A stretch of 64,000 nucleotides of DNA from Planococcus citri (lineage: Eukaryota > Arthropoda > Insecta > Hemiptera > Pseudococcidae): positions 3,100,001 to 3,164,000 of the forward strand of contig NC_088681.1 of the NCBI RefSeq assembly GCF_950023065.1, written 5' to 3'. Shown here in pieces: positions 12,561 through 24,634 of this stretch. Both the position numbers and the translations under genes were made by a program. The notes under the pieces were generated by a model. That model had not been told where the DNA came from, made no database searches, and was given only the letters and a program-made list of their open reading frames with translations. Position 1 is the first letter of the stretch. Each line of letters opens with the position of its first letter.

Positions 12561-14470
12561 GATTAATGCATTAATATATGAATCAATTCGTTCGCAAAGC
12601 AGTCTTTTATACAAATCAATTCATTCACGAATAATTCACCAAAAATGATTCAATTCGTTCGCGAATGATTCGCCAAAAAATGATTCAATTCGTTCCTGAG
12701 TCATTCACCAAAAATGATTCGATTTGTTCGCGAATGATTCATCAACAATCAGTCAATTCGTTCGCGAACGATTCCCTAAGAATTATCTAATTTGTTCGCG
12801 AATGATTCACTAAGAATTATCTAATTTGTTCGCGAATGATTCACTAAGAATCATCTAATTTGTTCGCGAATGATTCACCAAAAATGATTCAATTTGTTCG
12901 CGAATGATTCATCAAATGTTATTCAATTCGTTCGCGAATGATTCATCAAATGTTATTCAATTCGTTCGCGAATGATTCGCCAAAAAATGATTCAATTTGT
13001 TCGTGAATGATTCATCAAAAATAATTCGATTTGTTCGCGAATGATTCATCAACAATTAATCTATTCGTTCGCGAAAGAATCACCAAAAATGATTCGATTC
13101 GTTCTCGAATGATTCACTAAAAATTATCTAATTCGTTCGCGAATGATTCATCAACCATTTCTCGATTCCTTCGTGAATGATTCATCAACAATTTCTCGAT
13201 TCCTTTGTGAATGATTCGTCAACAATTTATCAATTCGTACGCGAATGATTCACTAAAAATTATCTAATTTGTTCGCGAATGATTCACCAAAAATTATTCA
13301 ATGTGTTCGCGAATGATTCATCAACAATTATTCGATTCGTTCGCAAACGATTCACCAAAAATCATTCGATTCGTTCGCGAATGATTCACCAAAAATCATT
13401 CGATTTGTTCTCAAATGATTCACTGAAAATTATTTATGTAGTTCGTTCGCGAATGATTCGCCAACAATTGATAATTTCGTTCGCGAATGATTCATCAACC
13501 ATTTCTCGATTCCTTCGTGAATGATTCATCAACAATTAATCAATTCGTACGCGAATGATTCACTAAAAATTATCTAATTTGTTCGCGAATGATTCACCAA
13601 AAATTATTCGATGTGTTCGCGAATGATTCATCAACAATTATTCGATTCGTTCGCAAACGATTCACCAAAAATCATTCGATTCGTTCGCGAATGATTCACC
13701 AAAAATCATTCGATTTGTTCTCAAATGATTCACTAAAAATTATTTATGTAGTTCGTTCGCGAATGATTCGCCAACAATTGATAATTTCGTTCGCGAATGA
13801 ATCACCAAAAATGATTTGATTCGTTCTCGAATGATTCATTAAAAATTATCTAATTCGTTCGCGAATGATTCATCAACCATTTCTCGATTCCTTCGTGAAT
13901 TATTCATCAACAAATAATCAATTCGTACGCGAATGATTCACTAAAAATTATCTAATTTGTTCGCGAATGATTCACCAAAAATTATTCGATATGTTCGCGA
14001 ATGATTCACCAAAAATCATTCGATTTGTTCGCGAATGATTCACCAAAAATTATTCGATTTGTTCGCGAATGATTCATCAACAATTATTCGATTCGTTCGC
14101 AAACGATTCACCAAAAATCATTCGGTTCGTTCGCGAATGATTCACTAAAAATTATTTAATTTGTTCGTGAATGATTCACCAAGAATTATTTAATTCGTTC
14201 GCGAATGATTCACCAACAATTAATCAATTTATTCGCATGATTTACTAAAAATCATTTGATTCGTTCGCGAATGATTCACCATCAATTGTGTGATTTTGTT
14301 CGGGTTGGGAATGATTCATCAACAATTAATCAATTCGTGCAGGAATGAGTTACTACTAACAATGTATCGATTCATTCGTAAGTGATTTACTAAAAATTGA
14401 TTATTCCGTTCTCAAATGATTCACTAGAAATTAAACAATTTGTTCAATCACCAACCGTTCGTAAATGATT
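12561..14470. repeat. 34-bp satellite with higher-order organisation
   Basis: About 55 head-to-tail units of 34 bp built on GAATGATTCACCAAAAAT followed by an ATTCGTTCGC-type stretch. The TTCGCGAA core repeats every 34 bp, for example at 12763, 12797 and 12831. A larger unit is evident: 'TTCATCAACCATTTCTCG' occurs at 13147, 13491 and 13869 (spacings 344 and 378, about 10 and 11 units), and a segment starting at 13279 is repeated almost exactly 310 bp later at 13589. There are no unique spacers, which separates it from a CRISPR array. Confidence 0.9.
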
Positions 14471-17400
14471 TGATTCGATTCGCTTCGCTTGTAAATAGAT
14501 CAATTTCTATACATAATATGTTTCACGAGAAGTGACTCGATTCGTTCGTAATAGATTTATAATTGACTTTCAATTTTTTCAAACGATTTTGAGCATTTTG
14601 ATGATTCATCAGCACTTCCTGCAGACTTCAGACGAGCACACGATTAACTCAGTCGAACTGTTCAATTAACGAATCTCGATGTACTCGGTGTTTACTATTT
14701 ATACAGGCGTTCAGATTTTGAGGTTTTCGGCGACGACGACGATGTGGTGTGATAAAGGAGATGACATAACCATCGTTAAAGCTTTCAGATCTTTGACGAC
14801 GGTGGTGATGATGACGATGACGTGGTGGTGCGAAACTCCATATACTCGTAGTATAGGAATACTACAGGCGTAAGCATTTGGGAGGCATTTCACGGAATTA
14901 AATTCCGATTCGAGCGAGTGTTTGTAAAAGCATTTTTTTTCTTGCTCTTTTTTTCTTCTCTCAAAGAATGTATCCTAATTCGTTTCGTTTCATCCGGTCT
15001 TTTGAAGCGAATAACGGCGTTTGCCGGTTAACTCTGTAGCTCTGCTTCGCTGTGTTCGATTGTACAATACGTACGCGAAAATGCAACCATAGTACGCGTT
15101 TACGAAGCGTGTACTTAAAGTAAGCAATATGTTGAGAATTTAGTTGCCTATATAGACGAGTACTATACTGCGAAGCATTGATGAAGCGCTAAGTTAAGAG
15201 GGCTTTACTATGTATACAGCATACTAGATGGGTAGGCAGGCAGACAGGTAGGTAGACTGGGTACAAGTGGAGGAGAAAACGCAGCAACTTTTCAGAGCCT
15301 GGCTGTCATTACGGAAGCGAGAAACGGCCGACGCGGGGATCGTAACATGTTGTATTTTCCATTCGAAAGCAATTTCTAGCTTCACTGCAAACCGACAAAT
15401 GCTTACAACGTTTCTCGTCGTCGAAGACGACGACGACCAAGATGAAGACGAGTAAAAACCTTACTACTTGTAGATAGGTACATAGTAGGAGGCAGTGGCA
15501 TGGCACTGAGTACGCTATTTCGACGACCGACAGGATGAAGGTCTATACCACCGCGTGTAGGCTATACCTAACCTATCTGGAATTTAAGCACCATCGAAGC
15601 AGCGTTCGCCGTTCAGCCTATATTTCAGTTTATATACGTTATTAAGAAAAGCTTCGTCAAGAAAAGAAGCTTATCTAGCTATTTACCAACAGATAATATC
15701 GGTTTTGTAAACCTGCTGTTCGCTTCTATCGCGCCATTCAACTCATTACTGACCCAAGCGAACTGAATCCGGCCACTTTTTTCCCCTTTTTTTTTCTTTT
15801 TTTCCTTCTTCGCTAAAACGTGTCAATTTTCCATACACGCTTGCTTTCTTCTCAGCCCGAGACTTTGCTCTCGTACGCAGTATACGCGATGGCCATTTCG
15901 CCAACTCAAACCAACTATATTTAAGCCTTTTCAACTTTCATCGAGAGAAAAAAAGTGCTCCAAAGCGAAGCAGTCTCGAATTAAAGATACTTTATCTTTC
16001 ATCGTCGTTTTGTCCAAACAATAAGACAGCGGCCAGCTCGATTTCTAGACTAGCGCACAATTGTATTGTTTGCTGACAAGTAATTTCTGTACACGAAGAT
16101 GAGCTGAAAAATTTTCACAGTGGTTGCCAAAATTTTCTTCGTTTTTTTTTCTGTTCTTTACGTACGTAGGTAAGGTAGGTCGAAATCGTTATTTAGAGAG
16201 TCGACTGCTGCGAAGCGAGTGTACCCTGATAAGCGAACCTTTGTCGTGCTCTTTTTAGCCTTTTGACTCGGAGTATGAATAACCGCGCGAGCGGTTTCGT
16301 AAATTAAAACATTAATCTGTCAAGCGACTGCAAATACCTACGTACATTTTTTTCTCAACTTCTTTGCTCATTTTTATTTTCACTTTTTACTGTTGGCTCG
16401 AGATTTACTTACTCGCGGATGGAAATGTCGCAAAATGTCAAGGTCGATGAGCGAATATTTCGTGGAAAAAAATTACTTCTTTGATGAAATTGATTTAGAT
16501 TTTTTTTTCCGTTTTGTTGAGAATTTTTTCACGAAAAATTCTAGTTTCAATATTGACAACCGAGAGGAATTGTAACTTTTTTTAAAACGAAAAATGTTTC
16601 ATTATGATGATGTAAAAATTTAATAAACTACGAGAGCATCATTGGAAAAAGTTCTGTCGGAAAACTCCCCCTCCCCTGTTTCTCGAAAAATGTAGAAAAA
16701 AATATGACATTTTTCAATTCTATGTAACTTTTGAATTTCGTCCATTTTCACTGATGCGTTCATAATTGTGTTGTTTTTTTTTTAAAAATAATTTTGATTG
16801 AAATTAAAAAATACTTTATTTACTTATTGACAAATTTTCTTCCAATTCCAATTTTTTTGTTTGAAATTTTTTCTGTGAAAAATTTGATTTTTTCAAGTTT
16901 GTGTGTGTGTGATGAGAGGCGGGGAGGGGGGTCGAGTGGAGAGCTTTTTGAATGTTTGATTGAAAAAGGTACCTAGTGAAAAAAGTAGTGATTTTTTTCA
17001 AAAAAAATCTCGTTGCTAGATACATAATGATCAACTCCCGGTAATTTTCAATTATGGGGGGGGGGAGAGGGTGTCAATTTGAGAAATTTTATGAGACTTT
17101 CTGTAGTTTTGACAAATCATTATTCAGGTTTAAGAATTCCTGATTAATTCTGGCTATATTTCAATAATCTACGCTGTGTACGTGCAAAATTTCACCCAAA
17201 TGCGACATTTTCTCAAATTTTTGTCGTTTTCTGATGATTCGTCAATTTTTGATATTTTTGAGTGATTTTCACAATCAATTTTGCAATTTTATATTTGTGA
17301 ATATTCATTTCTGACTGGAGATCGTCCGAATTTTTACTTGTTGATTGATCAATAATTTTTTTTTTTGTTTCAGGTGAGTACAAATTTCCTTCCAAAAATG

Positions 17401-17639
17401 ATAGAGTGTGAACTCGCGTATAACAATAAGTAAGTTATTTTATAATCCTTATCAGAAAAGTCAATTTACGTAAGTCGCTTCTAAAACCTGTTACTTACCT
17501 TTTATTTGTAATGGCAAATCAAAAAAAAAAAAATCTTAAATCGTGGAATTTAGAAAACAGCTGAAATAATTATCCATCCGGTTTGAATCGAAGTGATCTG
17601 ATTTTCCGAATACGAATTTGGAAACAACAGATCAAATTT
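14471..17639. other. non-coding sequence
   Basis: After a gradual loss of the satellite words (to about 14600) the sequence is mixed. There are CGACGACGA-type microsatellite patches (14725-14830, 15415-15440) and a moderately CpG-containing stretch at 15540-16300. From 16340 onward it is AT-rich with poly-T runs. No gene was recognised on either strand. Confidence 0.35.
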
Positions 17640-17960
17640 TCTAGTTCACAGACGATTTTGATTTTTGATGAATTTTTAAAAAATTAAACATGGATCAAAA
17701 ATGGAAAAAACTCAAAATTTTACCAAATAAACCAAGACAGCTGAAATTTGGTGTGTGCCATGTTTTCGACCATCCAAATCGATTGGAAACGGTTTCGAAC
17801 CATTTTGAGTGGTAGTTCGGGAGCATTTTAGCAGATTTTCAAAAATTGAAATTTCCACAACATTTTTACTTCCAATCAAGTCGTTGAAATGAAATGTACT
17901 TAGTATCCCATTTTTAATATGCCGAGTAGATTTGAGGAGGTTTCAGGTTGTTCTGGAGCC
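17640..17960. mobile_element. decayed fragment of foldback family 1
   Basis: Shares the order of blocks seen inside copies A, B and D: 'caaaattttaccaaat', 'agctgaaatttggt', 'ccaaatcgattggaaacggt', then 'agcagattttcaaaa' and 'gaaatttccaca'. It lacks termini and the second arm. It lies just upstream of copy B and may be an old truncated insertion. Confidence 0.6.
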
Positions 17961-19304
17961 TTCGGGTATATTTTGGAAATTTCAGATTTTCTAAAAAAAA
18001 ATGAGATAAAAACCGTCCGAATCAATATTGACGTAATTTTTTTTAAACAGAGGGTACCTGAATAAGTAGTGAAAGTAGTAAAAAATAATGATTTAAAAAA
18101 TGGGTAGTTACAGCAGTGAAAAAGTAGTGAATTTAGTCCGAAAAGTAGTAAAAAAATAGAAAAATTCAAACGCTCAACAACAACCTTCAAATTATTGAAA
18201 AAATTGATTGAAACTATAGTCGGGGGGAGGGGGCGTAAGGATCACTTGCACCCCACTGCCGATCCTCCGGGGCAACTTTTTTCTTAAAGGGAGAGTTCTA
18301 AAGAAAATTTCTAGCCCTTGTCCTCGAAAAAAAAACAACATGGCTGTACTCACAAAATGGCGGCTATTCTGATTGACAGGTCGCTGAAATTGCAGATTTT
18401 GCGTTCCAACGTAGGACTTGCAGGGAATTTTTCAAACCGTACAAAGGTAGATCGAAAGATCAGGAAAAAATTCATCACCTGTCAAAATTTCAAGCGCCAA
18501 AGTGCTCTTTTCGATTTTTGGTGAATTTTTGAAAATCATATCGAGGTCAGAAATCAAAATCTTACCAAATTGACCTAGAAAGCTGAACTGAAACTTGGGG
18601 TATACCCTATTTTTGACCTGCCAAATCGATTAGAAACTGTTTCAGACCGTTTAGAGTAGTTCTGGAGTCTCCAGCAGATTTTTGGAATTTGAAATTCCCA
18701 CAAAATTTCATCAAGTGGAGTTGGAAAGCCGAAATTCATTCTGCAAATTAACTTCAATACGCTACGAAGTCAACTGCAGATGGATTTCAAATCGTTTTGG
18801 AGTCTCCAGCAACTTTTTGAAAATTACTGGAGCCTCCAGTAGATTTCTGAAACTAGAAATTTTCACGAAATTTCATCAAATGGAGATGAAAAGCGGAAAT
18901 TTGCTCAGAAGTTCAATTTTAGCACTCTCTGAAGACGACTTCAGCTGGGTTCAAGTCATTTTGGAGCCTCCAGTGACCTTTTTGAAAATTTCTGGAGTCT
19001 CCAGCAAATTTTTGAAACTTGAAATTTCAACAAAATTTCATCAAATGAAGTATTTTTGGCTAAAATTTGATTTTCAAAAATTCACCAAAAATCGAAAAAG
19101 ACACTAGTGCGTGAAATTTTGTCAGATGAAAAATTTTCGCCTGCTCTTATTCGATCTACCTTTGTAAGGTTTAAAAAATTTCGTGCAAGTCCTATGTTGG
19201 AACGAAAAATCTGCGATTTCGGATGACCAGTCAATCAAAATGGCTGCCATTTTGTGAGTAGGGCCAGGTTTATTTTTGAGGACAAGGGCAAGAAATGTTT
19301 CTTA

Positions 19305-20993
19305 CAAGGGAACCTCTCGAGGAGTCCGCCTCCCATTTGAACGGGACCGCGATTTTTGGAAAGAGCATGTTCTAAAACCCCCAAATCCAAATTTTCAGTT
19401 GTCCAAGTTCATTTTTCGATTTTTGGCGAATTTTTGAAAATCCAAAATTGACTATTTTGGTGGTTTATGCTTTTTTTTTAAATTCCGTACTTGATCAGTA
19501 AAAATGTTCGAAATAAGTCCTAAAACTGATATTAACCCCCCAAATCCAAATTTCGCCATTTCCAGCCATTCTGGAGCCTCCAGTGCGATACCTATTTCAA
19601 TTTCTCCTGAATTTTCGATTTGCTCCAGAAGGCCTGAATATGAAGTTGGGCAGCTAAAAATCGAGGTGTGTGTTATACTCGATCTGTTTAACGAATTTAT
19701 CCACATTTGAGCCGATTCTGGAGCGGACACCTCAAGAGTGGTTTTTTGACCAGCTTTTTTTCAAAATAAAAATATTCAAAAATCAAAAATTTCTCGTTTA
19801 TGAGAAAATTTTTGAAATTTGCGCGAATCGCTGTATTAGGTCACTAATTAACCACACGAGAGCGAATTTCGCCATTTCCAGCCTTTCTTGGGCGTCCCTT
19901 TAATTTTTGGATATTTTTATTACGAAAAAAGCTGGTCAAAAACCCACTTTGGAGGTGTCCGCTCCAGAATCGGCTCTAATGTGGATAAATTCGTTAAACA
20001 GGCCGAGTATAACATACAACTCGATTTTTAGCTGCCCAACTTCATATTCACGCCTTCTGGAGCAAATTGAAAATTCTGGAGAAATTGAAAAATTGCGCTG
20101 GAGCCTCCAGAATAGCTGGAAATGGCGAAATTCGCCCTCGTAGGGTTATTTCATGACGATATACTGCGATTAGCCCAAATTTTGAAAATTTTCTCGCAAA
20201 CGGGAAATTTTTGATTTTTGAATATCTTCATTTTGAAAAAAATCTGGTCAAAAAACCACTCTTGAGGTGTCCGCCCCAGAATCGGCTCTAATGTGGATAA
20301 ATTCGTTGAACAGGTCGAGTATAACACACAACTCGATTTTTAGCTGCCCAACTTCATATTCACGCCTTCTGGAGCAAATTGAAAATTCTGGAGAAATTGA
20401 AAAATTGCGCTGGAGCCTCCAGAATAGCTGGAAATGGCGAAATTCGCCCTCGTAGGGTTATTTCATGACGATATACTGCGATTAGCCCAAATTTTGAAAA
20501 TTTTCTCGCAAACGGGAAATTTTTGATTTTTGAATATCTTCATTTTGAAAAAAATCTGGTCAAAAAACCACTCTTGAGGTGTCCGCCCCAGAATCGGCTC
20601 TAATGTGGATAAATTCGTTGAACAGGTCGAGTATAACACACAACTCGATTTTTAGCTGCCCAACTTCATATTCACGCCTTCTGGAGCAAATTGAAAATTC
20701 TGGAGAAATTGAAAAATCGCACTGGAGGCCCCAGAATGGCTGGAAATGGTGAATTAGGTAATTAATATTAGTTTTGGGTCCTATTTTGACCATTTCTATT
20801 GATCAAGTACGTACTTTTTAAAACAAAGCATAAACCACCAAAATAGTCAATTTTGGATTTTCAAAAATTCGCCAAAAATCGAAAAATGAACTTGGGCAGC
20901 TGAAAATTTGGATTTGGGGGTTTTAGAACATGCTCTTTCCAAAAATCGCGGTCCCGTTCAAATCGGAGGCGGACACCTCAAGAGGTTCCCTTG
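19305..20993. mobile_element. nested foldback element, family 2, with TTA target duplication
   Basis: Ends are inverted repeats: CAAGGGAACCTCTCGAGG at 19305 and GAGGTTCCCTTG ending at 20993. TTA flanks both sides (19302-19304 and 20994-20996), and removing the element restores the expected family-1 right arm. Arms continue inward through GGACCGCGATTTTTGGAAAG and GAACATGCTCTTTCC-type blocks for about 190 bp. The 3-bp TTA duplication fits the TWA target of PIF/Harbinger-type transposons; that affiliation is inference since no transposase is present. Confidence 0.8.
19945..20760. repeat. 312-bp tandem units inside the nested element
   Basis: The word GAGGTGTCCGC(T/C)CCAGAATC occurs at 19952, 20264 and 20576, exactly 312 bp apart, and the second and third units are almost identical. 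An inverted copy of the unit start lies at about 19665-19745, so the array sits on one side of an internal hairpin. The units contain CTGGAGCCTCCAG-like palindromes, the same sort of block found in family 1. Confidence 0.85.
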
Positions 20994-21073
20994 TTAGGAC
21001 TCCCCCTTCAAGAAAAAAGTTGTCCCGGAGAATCGACAGGGGATGCAATTGATCCTTATGCGAGCCCCCGACT

Positions 21074-24000
21074 CCAATTTCAATTTACTTGTGAAAAATT
21101 TGATTTTGTTCATTTTTTTGTGTGTGTGCGGGGGAGGGGATCGAGCGGAGAGTTTTCTAAAAATTTGGTTGAAGACAGGTAAGTAGTTTTTCATAAAAAA
21201 ATCTACCATTTAGAAGTTTTCACGCTTCTTTTCCTCTTTCTCCCCTCCTCCCCCCCAAAAAATATAATGAAATTAGGGAAAGTGAAGATTTTTGTGTTTT
21301 CAAATTTGAGTTGATCCACTTTCGAAAAAAAAAGTACGAAGTATTCAAAAGTTTTGACTCTTCTACATAATGAAAAAGTGGAACTTGAGCTCTGTCGATT
21401 GAATCGAAGTTGTTAAAATTTTTTGAAGTTTTTGTGTTCTCCAATCCACGTGCACGTATTTGGTCCATTTTCATCAAAAGATTTTTTATTTAATAATTTG
21501 GTGTTCCAGAAATTGAAAATTTTTAAAAATTTCACCTTTTTGATTTTCTCTTACTGAAAGGATAGCTTCATGGGATTTTCTCTCAAAACAACTAACGACG
21601 TATACTTAAATCTACTTCGAATTTCGAAGCAATCATATATCACCATTTCTACTCGTAATTATTGTTGCGCTATTTTTAACCAAAATGATCGAAAGATTAG
21701 AAAACGCCTAATTCAGTGTTTCAGTGTTTTGTTCCCTTTTGAATTATTTTATTGCTTTCGCAGATAAGCTTCGGTCATCATAACCAACGGTTTGTTTTAT
21801 GTAATTTTTCTGTAGGTAGTACCTAATGCTCACATAGATGAGCGATTTTAGCAATTGTAATCTATTACATTTACCCCCCCCCCCTCCTCCTTCCTCTTCA
21901 ATGGTTTAATTTATCGTAAATACACGGTATAATAAATTCGAGATAAGAGTGTGAAAAAAAATAATAATGTACTCGTATCTAGCTATACGATAAAAAACAT
22001 ATTCTAACAAGACTCGTTTCGCTAATACTCTCGCAGCTTTCACATAGGTACGAGTATAGGTAGGTACTCGTATTTGAAATGTGGATTTGTTTAGTAGATA
22101 TATCGGGGATAAATTTTTATAGAGTAAAAGTGCGCACTGTAGAAGGAATTATTCATGGGTGCGAAAGGAGCTCTCGGTGACAAGTTGCGCGATTACGAAT
22201 ATGTTAAGGTTAAACCTCGAATAATACCATTTTAATAGGGCGGAATTCGATACGGTATAATTTGCTTCTGCTGTACCACCGACACCGAGTTGCTGCAGCC
22301 GAAGCAGAAGCAGAAACAGCATCGCCGCCGAGTGTAACAGATTCGTACGTAATTTGGGAAAATACCTATAGCAGGGGTAAAGGCTGCAGGTATCGCTGAA
22401 TTGTATGGGTATATAAATGTCGAGATGTTGCCCGGTCGTCGTCGTCGGTGTGTTTTGAGATAAATTTAGCGAAATTTTGATTAAACAACGCACTCGCAAA
22501 GCGCAAAAGGTACGAGTAAATTGAAACATGGTGATGGCGTTGGGCTGGGATTGGGAAACCCTGTTAATTATGCTAAGTTCTTGCGAACGACTGTATTATC
22601 GTAGCGATTCGACGACGACTGGCACTGGCGTAATTTTCAGAGAGACCTTCGCTATGTACGCGTTTTGGCGACATTAAAAGCGGAAATTTGTTACAAAACG
22701 TGGTAGGTGTGTATTGCTCGCTGCTTTATTGTCAGCTAGATTAAAGGAGTAAAAAAAATCTCTTTAAATCCGACCACTGTGTACGAGGGTTTTTGCGTTA
22801 CGTCTTGCGGTTTCGCCTTTCGGTTTTACTGAAGAGGAGCGCGAGCGTCGCGTCGTCGTCGAGCTCGGCTCGATCCAAGAAGACTGCTGCGGTCGCGCTC
22901 AAATGCTTCCTCTCATTTAAATAATTATTCGTAATTTTAGGAGCTAATTTTTACGATACAGCGTAGTGTGTTTTTTTTTGTGGGACTTTACTCCGCTCTG
23001 CCCGACGTTTCACCCAAGATGAAACAGATTCGACGCGATTATCTGCTGCTCTCCTCCGGCAGCTCGCCCCAGCCCCAGCCCCAGCCCTGTGCTCGTCGAT
23101 TTTCCAAACCACCTAACGTAATCTCGGTTATACCAACAGCGTTAATCGTCTCCGATGCGATGCCCGGCTCTTGTACTCGCGTATTATTCCACCACACAGC
23201 AGCGAGATTCCATATCGCCGACCATTGAAAAATAAGCGCGAAATTTACACCGAGTCGAGCCGCAAAAGTGCTACTTGTTTTCTTATCTGGTGAATATTCA
23301 TCATTCCAAATGGTCCCGTTAAATGGACCGTGCTAATAAAACAACTACCGCAGATAAAAAAGAATAAAAATAGCTGACCGTCGTAAAATAGGTACGCGTT
23401 TATTCTTTTTTTTTTTTTTTTTACATTTTTCGTGTAAATATAATATTTTGAATAATGCTAAAAAATTTTAATGATTATTTTTTCTTCTTTATTCTCTTCC
23501 TACCGCCAAATAATATACGTACTACGTTTTATTTTTACTATTTTTATTCTATCGTTCGAGAGCGACCGAAAGCTATTAAATAAATTTCTGCGTATCATTA
23601 ATTTCGCAGCATTTTGGGTTCTGTAAATTGTTTTTTTTCCTACTCCTCTGGTCTTTTGAAAAAATTGTTCGCATTTTTATCACAAATCGTGTCCCAATTC
23701 GAAACGTTTGTAATTTTTTATTCGATGGCGAGTGTGTTTGGGTTCGGCATCTCTCTCGTAATTATACAATCTTGTATCGCGTTTGGCTATTGTTCCGTTT
23801 GTAATTATACAACGAAGCGATATCAATTTTTATATTTTTAACGTAGAAACATGTGTTTTCTGGTTGGAAAAAATCGCCTGTGGAGAAATTGCGACAAGTT
23901 TGCTCGACTCGATAAATCAGCGATAAATTTAGTATCGTCCTTTTTTTTTCTAATTCGATTTTTTTTTCATTATGATTTTATTTTCGAATTGCGGAAACGG

Positions 24001-24119
24001 AATATCACACGTAGTGAGTTCCAGATACCTCGTCATCGTAATAATAACGAGTTCGATCAAGAGTGAGAGTTTGGAAAATTTTTGAAAGTTTCAAGAGAAA
24101 AAAGTTGAAAATCGGTCAA
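21074..24119. other. non-coding sequence with a CpG-richer patch
   Basis: No supported gene. The stretch of about 22560-23240 is richer in CpG than its surroundings, with GCGCGAGCGTCGCGTCGTCG-type sequence near 22840, and could be a promoter or 5' untranslated region of a host gene; a short frame at 22968-23228 shows no known motif. The rest is AT-rich with poly-T and poly-C runs. This is only a compositional observation. Confidence 0.3.
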
Positions 24120-24634
24120 CAATTACTTTCGGTATTTTTTCTGCGTGTGGCATAAAAAACTCAGTTGTGCCAAAATTGGCATAAATTTCCGTTTTTTGTG
24201 GAAATTGTATAAAAATCCTATTTTTTTACCAAAAATTCTCATTTTTTTCTTTTTTTTTTGCTAAATGATTCCCTTTTTTCCGCTAATTTTCCTGGATTAC
24301 AAACCAAAATACGATTCCTGATTATATTTTTCTAAAAAATACAAAATTTTCAATGAATTGGAAAATGGTCATTCTACGCCCAATCGGATTTTTGCACGAG
24401 GGGTCTTCGATTTTTCTCAAAATCAGATCATGTTTAGAGGTCATTAGAAGACGACGAACGACGCAAACCGGACATTTTAAATATGAGGACTTTTCTCCAA
24501 CTCTTGGCTAAAAAATCAAAAATTTTTCAAATTGCTGACAAAAATCACAGTCCTGGAACTTTTTTTTTTAAATTTCTGGCAAAAACTCAAGACTTTAGAA
24601 TATCTCGCTTAAAAAGCAAGATTATCTCGTTCTG
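24120..24634. repeat. dispersed degenerate repeat, left part of an interrupted copy
   Basis: Contains 'atgaggacttttctccaa', 'ggctaaaaaat', 'ttctggcaaaaa' and 'ctcgctt(a/g)a(a/g)aagcaagatt' in the same order as 35530-35720. The right half of that repeat continues at 26313 after the foldback element, so the repeat was split by that insertion. Confidence 0.65.

Larger units (their letters stand above)
18218..21073. mobile_element. foldback family 1, copy B, interrupted by a nested element
   Basis: Left end AGTCGGGGGGAGGGGGCGTA at 18218; the right end, read on the other strand, starts AGTCGGGGGCTCGCATAAGG at 21073. Both then run into 'GATCA(C/A)TTGCA(C/T)CCC' and the CCTCCGG/GACAAC block shared with copies A and D. 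The left arm has the ATGGCGGC...TTGACAGGTC and GTAGATCGAAAGATCA blocks. The matching right arm covers about 19076-19301, is broken by the insertion 19305-20993, and resumes at 20994-21073. No coding capacity. Confidence 0.8.

Noticed and set aside
13279..13819. Two near-identical frames of about 80 codons
   Set aside because: They are translations of the satellite's higher-order repeat, 310 bp apart.
12561..14470. CRISPR-like regular array with 34-bp period
   Set aside because: Units are contiguous and related along their whole length, without unique spacers, cas genes or a prokaryotic setting; it is a eukaryotic satellite.
11331..14470. Telomeric or centromeric identity of the satellites
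   Set aside because: No TTAGG-type repeats, and the arrays are only 1-2 kb; location on the chromosome cannot be judged from this window.
22149..23228. Frames of 126 codons (minus) and 86 codons (plus) in a CpG-richer patch
   Set aside because: No motif and no splice context; kept only as a compositional note.
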